From an uncultured Clostridia bacterium (GTDB lineage: Bacteria > Bacillota > Clostridia > Oscillospirales > CAG-272), in NCBI GenBank assembly GCA_947306035.1, contig CAMZFG010000036.1, positions 1 through 7,644 on the forward strand: a stretch of 7,644 nt of DNA, given 5' to 3'. Below, piece after piece: positions 1 to 5,636 of the stretch. Numbering within the stretch: position 1 is the first letter of the stretch; each line of letters opens with the position of its first letter. The notes beneath the pieces were generated by a model. That model was not told where the DNA came from. It saw only the letters and a program-made list of their open reading frames with translations, and ran no database searches. A program made the translations under genes and the position numbers.

Positions 1-830
1 TCGACCTCTTCCAGCCCCACGTCGTGCGAGGCGGTGATGCTGATGAGAATGCCCTTGGCGCCGTGAATGGAAGTTTCGAGCAGGGGGCTGGAAATGGCGG
101 CTCTCGCGGCCAGTTCCGCTTTGTCCTGACCCGTGGCGCCGCCCACGCCCATGTGCGCGTATCCGGCGTTTTTCATGACCGAGGTGACGTCGGCAAAATC
201 AAGGTTGATAAAGCCGGGCACGTTGATCAGTTCCGAAATGCTCTGCACGCCGCGGCGCAGCACGTCGTCGGCGATCTCGAACGCGTTGCCGAGCGTGATG
301 CGGGTATCCGAGACCTGCTTGAGTTTCTCGTTGGGAATGACGACCAGAGAGTCGACGTACTGCCGCAGTTCTTTGATGCCCCGCTCCGCCTGCTCCATGC
401 GGCGCTTGCCCTCAAACCCAAAGGGTTTGGTGACGATGCCGATGGTCAGAATGTTCATTTCGTGCGCCATGCGGGCGATGATGGGAGCCGCGCCCGTGCC
501 GGTGCCGCCGCCCATGCCTGCGGTGATGAACGCCATGTCGGCGCCCGCCAGCATTTGTTTGATGTCTTCCATCGATTCTTCGGCCGCCCGCGCGCCCACG
601 TCGGGATTGGCGCCCGCGCCGAAGCCCTTGGTGATCTTTTCACCGATGACCAGCTGCACAGGCGCCTCGGTCTTCATCAGGGCCTGCCGGTCGGTATTCA
701 CCGTTACGAATTCCACGCCGCGGATATTGGCGGCGATCATGCGATTGACGGCGTTGTTGCCGCCGCCGCCCACGCCGATCACGCGGATCTTGACGCCGCT
801 GGTACCCGCATCGTCGCGTTCAAAAGTCAT
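1..830 (-). CDS. ftsZ: Cell division protein FtsZ, N-terminal 276 codons (3' end beyond window)
   Basis: Tubulin-like GTPase that polymerises into the cytoplasmic Z ring and recruits the division machinery. The minus-strand frame is open from an ATG at 830 to the left edge with no stop. Visible are the glycine-rich nucleotide-binding start VIGVGGGGNNAVNRM (residues 17-31), NTD (45-47), the tubulin signature GGGTGTG (107-113), and the synergy T7 loop NLDFADV (209-215) whose D211 and D214 act in GTP hydrolysis across the subunit interface. Residues 220-276 enter the C-terminal domain (AAISSPLLE at 244-252). The rest of that domain, the linker and the C-terminal binding tail are off the window. 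The start is supported by a GGAGG 8 nt upstream and by a normal short N-terminal extension before the first beta strand. The gene lies downstream of a terminator and has its own promoter. Sequence resembles Bacillota FtsZ; nothing looks damaged. Confidence 0.98.
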   Translation of the reverse strand, partial: MTFERDDAGTSGVKIRVIGVGGGGNNAVNRMIAANIRGVEFVTVNTDRQALMKTEAPVQLVIGEKITKGFGAGANPDVGARAAEESMEDIKQMLAGADMAFITAGMGGGTGTGAAPIIARMAHEMNILTIGIVTKPFGFEGKRRMEQAERGIKELRQYVDSLVVIPNEKLKQVSDTRITLGNAFEIADDVLRRGVQSISELINVPGFINLDFADVTSVMKNAGYAHMGVGGATGQDKAELAARAAISSPLLETSIHGAKGILISITASHDVGLEEV

Positions 831-838
831 GTTACAGT

Positions 839-843
839 CCTCC
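839..843 (-). promoter_or_regulatory. Shine-Dalgarno site of ftsZ
   Basis: On the minus strand GGAGG lies 8 nt before the ATG at 830 and is preceded by an A-rich, presumably unstructured run (AAAAAAACGGAGG). This fixes the ftsZ start and predicts efficient translation. Confidence 0.9.
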
Positions 844-856
844 GTTTTTTTCGTCA

Positions 857-871
857 CGGCCGGGGCGGCCG
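857..871 (-). other. Small GC hairpin in the ftsZ leader
   Basis: A perfect 6-bp inverted repeat, CGGCCG-3 nt-CGGCCG, lies in the predicted 5' leader of ftsZ, about 14 nt upstream of the Shine-Dalgarno. No U tract follows it on the minus strand, so it is not a terminator. It could stabilise the leader RNA or be a protein-binding site; both are inference. The repeat is short and GC-rich, so chance occurrence is possible. Confidence 0.45.
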
Positions 872-898
872 CTTTGAGTGGATATCACGTCACCTTAT

Positions 899-927
899 AT
901 TGTAACCTTTTTCGCTTTCATTTTCAA
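899..927 (-). promoter_or_regulatory. Sigma-A-type promoter for ftsZ
   Basis: Read on the minus strand there is a -35 TTGAAA (927-922), a 17-nt spacer, and a -10 TACAAT (904-899); each hexamer has one mismatch to the housekeeping consensus and the spacing is optimal. An A/T-rich stretch (928-950) just upstream could serve as an UP element, and it stands out sharply in this GC-rich window. Transcription would begin near 892, giving a leader of about 60 nt. The site sits between the murG terminator and ftsZ, exactly where a promoter is needed. No experimental start is known to me; the call rests on hexamers, spacing and context. Confidence 0.82.
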
Positions 928-943
928 GATGTTTTATGAAATA

Positions 944-996
944 TTTTGAAAAAAGAAAAGACACGCCGCGACAAAACAACGTGCGGCGCGTCTTTT
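944..996 (-). terminator. Intrinsic terminator after murG
   Basis: On the minus strand a 14-bp stem (left arm 996-983, right arm 969-956) with a 13-nt loop is followed by a U-rich tail (955-944, UUUUCUUUUUU type). The arms are AAAAGACGCGCCGC and GCGGCGTGTCTTTT; the only non-Watson-Crick pair is G-U. Read on the plus strand the same position becomes an A-C mismatch, so the structure is best formed in minus-strand RNA. The stem starts one base after the murG stop codon (1000-998) and should end the pbp-murE-murF-mraY-ftsW-murG transcript before ftsZ. Confidence 0.9.
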
Positions 997-997
997 T

Positions 998-2089
998 TTA
1001 CGGTTTTCGTTTTTTTCCCGTCAAGGCGAGGATATCCTCAAAGATCAGACGGTTGGCGTCGGGCTTTGCGAACTGCCGAATGGCCGTGCCGAGCGCCGTT
1101 CGCCGCGCCTCGTCTTGCAAAAGGCCGAACACCGTGTCGGCCAGTTTTTCTTCGAGTTCCGCTTCCGGCAAAAGAACGGCAGCCCCGCGCCCCGACAGCG
1201 CCAGGGCGTTTTTGGTCTGATGATCGCCCGCCACGTTGGGCGACGGCACCAGAACGGCGCAGCATCCCGCGGCGGCCAGCTCGCTGATGCTCATGGCGCC
1301 GGCGCGGCAGATAACGACCGACGCGCGCGCCATTTGCCGCGGCATATCCGAAAGATAGGGCTCGATGCGGCAAAGCGGCCCTTCCGAGAGGCCGGCGGCG
1401 TAAAAAGCGGTCATAAAGGACGCGTATTCCCGTTCGCCCGTGGCGTGCAGGTGAAAAACGTCGCCCCGTTCCCTTTCCTTTTTTAGCAGGTCAAGAACGG
1501 CTTTGTTCAGCGCCGCCGCGCCGAGACTGCCGCCGAACGACAGCACCATGCCGCGCTCGCCACGCACGCGCTCGGGAGAGAACGCCGTGCCGCGCGGCAG
1601 CGGATTGCCGACCGTCAGCACGTGCGCGCGTGCCGGCAGCGCCGCGGCGGCCTCCTCGAAATTGAGCCAGACCCGGTCGACTTTGGCGGCCAGCGCCCGC
1701 ACCGCAAGCCCCGGCACGGCGTTGGATTCGTGCACCGCCGTGGGAATGCCGGCGCGCACGGCGGCCGAAAGGGTCGGATAACAGGCGTAGCCGCCCGTGC
1801 CGACCACAAGGTCGGGAGCAAAGTCGGCAAGAATGCGCGCCGCCTCTTTTTCGCCGCGCCGCGCCTGCCACAGCGCCCGGACGACGGCCAGCGGCGATTT
1901 GCCGGCCACGCCGGAGAGTTCCAGCGTTTGAATGGCGTAGCCCGCGTCGGGCACGCGCCGCCTTTCCATGCCGCACCCGCCGATGAAAAGAACGCGGCTG
2001 CCCGGCAGGTTGGCCGTGACGAGATCGGCTATGGCAAGACCCGGCGTGATATGCCCGCCGGTCCCGCCGCAACTTACGATCAGTTTCAT
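998..2089 (-). CDS. murG: MurG, lipid II synthase (UDP-GlcNAc transferase)
   Basis: Membrane-associated GT-B glycosyltransferase that moves GlcNAc from UDP-GlcNAc onto lipid I to make lipid II on the cytoplasmic face. The product is 363 aa, the usual family length. Visible motifs are the N-terminal GGTGGHITPGLAIA (8-21, with H13), GTGGY (97-101), HESNAVPG (120-127), GNPLPRG (161-167), the donor-side GGSLGA (186-191), and the C-terminal CRAGAMSISELAAAG (261-275), whose E270 matches the UDP-GlcNAc ribose-binding Glu, then VPSPNVAGDHQTKNA (281-295). The start ATG (2089) overlaps the ftsW stop as ATGA, with a GGGGAG purine run just upstream. The open frame continues further upstream, but that part is antisense-frame translation inside ftsW. 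It is the last gene before the terminator. GGSLGA differs from the commoner GGSQGA; otherwise ordinary. Confidence 0.97.
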   Translation of the reverse strand: MKLIVSCGGTGGHITPGLAIADLVTANLPGSRVLFIGGCGMERRRVPDAGYAIQTLELSGVAGKSPLAVVRALWQARRGEKEAARILADFAPDLVVGTGGYACYPTLSAAVRAGIPTAVHESNAVPGLAVRALAAKVDRVWLNFEEAAAALPARAHVLTVGNPLPRGTAFSPERVRGERGMVLSFGGSLGAAALNKAVLDLLKKERERGDVFHLHATGEREYASFMTAFYAAGLSEGPLCRIEPYLSDMPRQMARASVVICRAGAMSISELAAAGCCAVLVPSPNVAGDHQTKNALALSGRGAAVLLPEAELEEKLADTVFGLLQDEARRTALGTAIRQFAKPDANRLIFEDILALTGKKRKP

Positions 2090-3231
2090 ACGCTCCCCTC
2101 GCTCGTTCTCGAAACGGACAGTACGATGCCCATTTCGAAGATTTGGATCGCCAAAAACGTGCCGCCCGAACTGAAAAACGGCAGCGAAACGCCGGTGTTC
2201 GGCATGGAATTGGTCACCACAGCCACGTTCAGCAGCGTTTGCAGAGCCAACTTGACCCCGATGCCGTAGACGGTCAGGGCCAAAAACCGGTCGCGCGTTT
2301 TCGACGCGATGTAAAAGCAGCGCCACACCAGCAAAAGGAACAAAAGCAGTACCGAAAAGGCGCCGACAAAACCGAGTTCCTCGCAGATGACGGTAAAGAT
2401 AAAGTCGTTCTGCGGCTGCGAGACGTAGCCGAATTTTTGCTTGCTGCCGAGAAAGCCGCGGCCGAAAAAGCCGCCGGAGCCGATGGCGTAAAGCCCCTGC
2501 AGGGTCTGCCACGCGGAACCGAGCGGATCGACCTCTTCGATATGTAGCCAGGTGTCAACGCGCACCTGCGCGTAAGACGAGACCAGCACCAAGAGACACC
2601 CCGCCGCCGCCACCGTGGCTGCCATGATGCCGAGATAGCGCAGTCGGGTGCCGCCCATCAGCATCATGAACACGGAGATCATGCCGATAATCAGCAGCCC
2701 CGATATGTGCTTTTCCGCCGCTACCAGAAGGCAGACGGCCATGAACAGCCCGCCCGGCAGCAGCACGCCGAAGCGAAAGGCCCCTCCCCCTTTTTTGGTC
2801 GAACCGATCTTATCTTCGTACCGCGTCATGACGAGCGCCAGCAAAAGGATCAGCGCCGTTTTGGCGATCTCGGATGGCTGCACGGTCAGCGGCCCCAGCA
2901 CCAGCCAGCGCCGCGCGCCGCCGCCCACCGTGCCGATCAGCAGCACTAAAATCAGCAGCAAAAGCGCCGCCACGTACAAAAAGACCGCGAAACGCCGCCA
3001 GAAGTCGGGCGTGGCAAACAGCACGAACGGCAAGGTCAGCGCCGCCGACAACAGAGCAAAAACGATATAGCGGCGCAGAAAGTAAAAGGCGTCGCCGTAA
3101 AACTCTTTGGCATAGACGCACCCGGCGCTGTAAGACATGGCGGCGCCGCAGACGAGTATCAGAGCGAGCAGCGCGAGCAAAAGGCCGTCCGGCGCGCGTT
3201 TTTTCGGCGGCGTCAAAGGTTCGTTTTGCAT
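2086..3231 (-). CDS. ftsW: FtsW/SpoVE-type SEDS peptidoglycan polymerase
   Basis: Polytopic membrane glycosyltransferase that polymerises lipid II, normally with a cognate class B PBP such as the one encoded upstream here. The 381-aa product has a short basic cytoplasmic N-terminus and about ten hydrophobic segments. Family motifs are GARRWLVLGPLTVQPSEIAK (105-124), WQTLQGLYAIGSGG (241-254), PQNDFIF (273-279), EELGFVG (284-290) and PNTGVSLPFFSSGGTFL (344-360). D276 in NDFIF corresponds to the catalytic Asp of the family. Several positions depart from the commonest consensus: EKHISG (173-178) where many members have QPDxG, VSQPQ where LPEPQ is common, and SSGGT for SYGGT. The start is 2 nt after the mraY stop, with GGGGGA upstream; the stop overlaps murG by 4 nt. 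SpoVE (sporulation) and FtsW (vegetative) cannot be told apart by sequence alone; the symbol reflects its dcw position. Confidence 0.95.
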   Translation of the reverse strand: MQNEPLTPPKKRAPDGLLLALLALILVCGAAMSYSAGCVYAKEFYGDAFYFLRRYIVFALLSAALTLPFVLFATPDFWRRFAVFLYVAALLLLILVLLIGTVGGGARRWLVLGPLTVQPSEIAKTALILLLALVMTRYEDKIGSTKKGGGAFRFGVLLPGGLFMAVCLLVAAEKHISGLLIIGMISVFMMLMGGTRLRYLGIMAATVAAAGCLLVLVSSYAQVRVDTWLHIEEVDPLGSAWQTLQGLYAIGSGGFFGRGFLGSKQKFGYVSQPQNDFIFTVICEELGFVGAFSVLLLFLLLVWRCFYIASKTRDRFLALTVYGIGVKLALQTLLNVAVVTNSMPNTGVSLPFFSSGGTFLAIQIFEMGIVLSVSRTSEGSV

Positions 3232-3233
3232 AC

Positions 3234-4229
3234 TTATCCCCCGACAAAGGCCAGCACGGCGAACAGCACGGCGGCTGCGGCAAACAAAAGCACCACCTTG
3301 TTTTCACTCAGGCCGCGCTTTTCAAAGTGATGGTGCAGCGGCGCCATCAAAAACAGCCGTTTGCCGCCCGTACATCTGAAAAAGACGACCTGCAGTATGA
3401 CCGAGGCGGCCTCGATCAGGTAAACGCCGCCCGCCGTCAGCACCGTCAGCGGTCTTGCCGACAGAATGCCGAGCCCCGCGACGAACGCGCCGAGAAAGAG
3501 CGAACCCGTGTCGCCCATGAACACTTTGGCGGGGTGCGCGTTGTAAAACAGAAAACCGACGGCGGCGCCGAGCAGCAGAACGCCCGACGCAAGGAACAAT
3601 CCACCGCCGCGCGTCAGCCCGTACAGCACCGAAAAACCGGCGAAAACGGCCACCGTGGAAGCCAGCAGGCCGTCAAGCCCGTCGGTGAGGTTGAGGGCGT
3701 TCATCAGCCCCGTTAAGAACAGCAGCGCCAACGGGTAGTAGAAAAAGCCGAGCGACGCCGTGTTTTGGGTAAACGGCAGATAGATCGCGGGGCCGGCAAA
3801 GCCGAGCCGCACGGCAAAAAATAGGAATACGGCCGAGAGCAGCAACTGCAACAGATATTTTTGCGGCGCGGAGAGGCCCTTATTCTCTTTTTTGGCAAGT
3901 TTTTTGAAATCGTCGAAAAAGCCGATCGCACCCCCGCCGATCGCGTAAAGCAGCAGCAAAGCCGGCTTTTGCAGTTCGCTTTGCCGCCCGTGCAGAAACA
4001 GCCAGATCGCGTAGAGCAACAGCGTGGCCGCCAGCGCGGCGACGAACGCGAGCCCGCCCATGGTGGGCGTGCCGGATTTGCTCATGTGCCAGGCGGGGCC
4101 GATCTCCAAGATCGGCTGTCCCGCGTGCCGCCGACGCAGGATCGGCAGCAAAACGCCCTCGAAAACCGTCGTCAGTACGCAGGCGCACAAAAACAGAAAT
4201 ACCCATTCCCCCGCAGCCGCGTTCGTCAC
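3234..4229 (-). CDS. mraY: MraY, phospho-MurNAc-pentapeptide transferase
   Basis: Integral membrane enzyme that transfers phospho-MurNAc-pentapeptide from UDP to undecaprenyl phosphate, forming lipid I; Mg2+ dependent. From the preferred GTG at 4229 it is 331 aa with about ten hydrophobic helices. Motifs in that numbering: HMSKSGTPTMGG (48-59), the FFDDFKK aspartates D106 and D107, NLTDGLDGLL (180-189), FYNAHPAKVFMGDTGSLFLG (228-247), and MAPLHHHFE (295-303) with the catalytic-site histidines. An upstream in-frame GTG at 4238 would add three residues, but it lies inside the likely ribosome site AAGGTGG (4241-4235), so 4229 is preferred. It follows murF by 15 nt and precedes ftsW by 2 nt. In many dcw clusters murD comes next; here ftsW does. 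Confidence 0.96.
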   Translation of the reverse strand: MTNAAAGEWVFLFLCACVLTTVFEGVLLPILRRRHAGQPILEIGPAWHMSKSGTPTMGGLAFVAALAATLLLYAIWLFLHGRQSELQKPALLLLYAIGGGAIGFFDDFKKLAKKENKGLSAPQKYLLQLLLSAVFLFFAVRLGFAGPAIYLPFTQNTASLGFFYYPLALLFLTGLMNALNLTDGLDGLLASTVAVFAGFSVLYGLTRGGGLFLASGVLLLGAAVGFLFYNAHPAKVFMGDTGSLFLGAFVAGLGILSARPLTVLTAGGVYLIEAASVILQVVFFRCTGGKRLFLMAPLHHHFEKRGLSENKVVLLFAAAAVLFAVLAFVGG

Positions 4230-4234
4230 AACCG

Positions 4235-4241
4235 CCACCTT
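4235..4241 (-). promoter_or_regulatory. Likely Shine-Dalgarno deciding the mraY start
   Basis: AAGGTGG on the minus strand, one mismatch from AAGGAGG, lies 5 nt before the GTG at 4229. It overlaps the alternative GTG at 4238, which has only a weak, abutting purine run. This favours 4229 as the mraY start, using a GTG initiator. Confidence 0.6.
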
Positions 4242-4244
4242 CTT

Positions 4245-5636
4245 TCAATCATGTTCGTTTTGCATCGCGTTGAGCGTTTTGTCAAGCCCCACGGCGCGGC
4301 TGGCCTTGAACAGCACGACCGCGTCGCGCGGCACGTTTTGCCGCAGTTCGCGTGCCAGTTCTGCCGCGTCCGGGTTGATCTTCGTGTGGACGCGATCGGC
4401 CGGAAAACCCGCTTTTTTCGCCCCGTTTGCCATCGTTTTTGCAAATTGACCGCAGCACCAAAGCATGGAAATGCCGCTTTTTGCCGCGGCTTCTCCCACC
4501 GCCTCGTGCATGGCTCCGGCAAGATCGCCGAGTTCCAGCATGTCGCCGAGCACGGCAACGGACGGGCGTGCGCCCGCCATACGGCGCAGCGTTTCCAGCG
4601 CCGCCGCCGTCGCTTCGGGCGAGGCGTTGTAGGCGTCGTCGATCAAAAGCCGCTCTCCCGCGGCAATACGACGCAGGCGCGGCGTGTTCTGCCCTGCCGC
4701 CGCCACACCGGCGCGCAGGGCGTCGTCGTCAAGTCCCAGCGTCACGCCGACGGTGGTCAGCAGTAAGACCTGCGCGACGCCGACGCGGCCCGGCAGCGGC
4801 CAACGCAGATCGCGCAGAACGCGCCCCCGCCCCGCCACGGAAAGCGTGACGCCGTCGGGATCGTGCCGCACGGAAAACGCCCTGAAATCGCCGCCTTCGC
4901 CCCACGTGACAAGACGCGGCCCGCGGCACGCCAGCGCCTCTTTCAGTTCTGCCGGCGCGAAGAGCAGACCCCTATCGTTCATACCGCAGATCAGCGCCGC
5001 CTTTTCGGCCAACAGCGCCGCGGCGCTGCCGAAATGACCGATGTGGGCGCTGCCGACGTTGGTCAGAACGGCCGCGTCCGGCGCAAGCGCCCGGGCCATG
5101 GGGGCCATTTCGCCCGGGTGGTTCACACCGATCTCCACGACCCAGTCGTCGGTCTCGCCGAACGAAAGCACCGAGAGCGGCATACCGACGCCGCTGTTGT
5201 AGTTGCCGGCCGTGCGGCTGACCGTGCCGACGGTCGCAAGCAGGTGATACAATCCCTCTTTGGCCGTGGTCTTGCCGGTACTGCCGCTGACGCCGATGAC
5301 GCGGGCACGGGTCGTTTTGCGCCGACAGGCCGCCCATTTCAAGAGCGCCGCCGCAACGTCCGGCACGGTGATGACCGCGCAGTCGGCAAGCGCTCCCCGC
5401 GGCATAACGTCCGTCAGGATCGCGACGGCGCCCGCGGACACGGCCGCCGGTATAAAATCGCTGCCCCTCGTTCTCTGCCCCGGCAGAGCCGCAAACAGGT
5501 CGCCGGCGCGCACCGTGCGCGAATCCGTCGAAACGCCGCGCGGCGGCGCGGGATGACCGAACACCGTCAGCGTGCCGCCCGCCGCGTCTGCCAACAGCGC
5601 CGCGTCGCAAAGCGGCGGGTAGAGATCAACGCGCAT
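4245..5636 (-). CDS. murF: MurF, UDP-MurNAc-tripeptide D-Ala-D-Ala ligase
   Basis: Cytoplasmic ATP-dependent Mur ligase that adds D-Ala-D-Ala to the UDP-MurNAc-tripeptide. The product is 463 aa, normal length. The N-terminal UDP-binding domain contains STDSRTVRAGDLFAALPG (36-53). The central ATPase domain has the P-loop GSTGKTT (118-124), NYNSGVGMPLSVL (145-157), VVEIGVNHPGEM (166-177), TNVGSAHIGHFGS (192-204) and K212, the likely carbamylated Lys. The C-terminal domain has IDDAYNASPEA (332-342), LGDMLELG (363-370) and FKASR (443-447). The segment PGRVGVAQVLLL (282-293) sits where Mur ligases usually read PGRHNxxNALAA, so the conserved His, Asn and Asn are replaced by Val, Gly and Gln. The ATG at 5636 lies inside the murE end (11-nt overlap) with GGAGG (5647-5643) 6 nt upstream. 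Identity is secure from motifs and position next to murE and mraY; whether activity is altered is open. Confidence 0.95.
   Translation of the reverse strand: MRVDLYPPLCDAALLADAAGGTLTVFGHPAPPRGVSTDSRTVRAGDLFAALPGQRTRGSDFIPAAVSAGAVAILTDVMPRGALADCAVITVPDVAAALLKWAACRRKTTRARVIGVSGSTGKTTAKEGLYHLLATVGTVSRTAGNYNSGVGMPLSVLSFGETDDWVVEIGVNHPGEMAPMARALAPDAAVLTNVGSAHIGHFGSAAALLAEKAALICGMNDRGLLFAPAELKEALACRGPRLVTWGEGGDFRAFSVRHDPDGVTLSVAGRGRVLRDLRWPLPGRVGVAQVLLLTTVGVTLGLDDDALRAGVAAAGQNTPRLRRIAAGERLLIDDAYNASPEATAAALETLRRMAGARPSVAVLGDMLELGDLAGAMHEAVGEAAAKSGISMLWCCGQFAKTMANGAKKAGFPADRVHTKINPDAAELARELRQNVPRDAVVLFKASRAVGLDKTLNAMQNEHD

Noticed and set aside
857..871. The leader hairpin as a transcription attenuator.
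   Set aside because: No U tract follows it in minus-strand RNA and I could not find a competing antiterminator pairing.
24..905. Long plus-strand open frame (293 codons) opposite ftsZ, and a second one at 133-939.
   Set aside because: Both lie antisense to an unmistakable FtsZ reading frame. Their products are low-complexity, rich in Ala, Arg, His and Asp or in Met, Ser and Pro, as expected from the GC-rich complement of a coding strand, and match no family I recognise.
2090..2512. The murG frame stays open upstream to 2512, suggesting a 504-residue protein.
   Set aside because: The extra 141 residues are an out-of-frame, Arg-rich reading of ftsW. The family N-terminus (MKLIVSCGGTGGH) begins exactly at 2089 with an ATGA overlap and a purine-rich ribosome site.
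4734..4793. Possible compensated frameshift explaining the odd MurF motif.
   Set aside because: The other two frames across this stretch give a stop codon or an Arg-rich string, neither restoring HNxxNALAA, and the flanks (WPLPGR, GVTLGLDDD) are in frame. The substitutions appear genuine.
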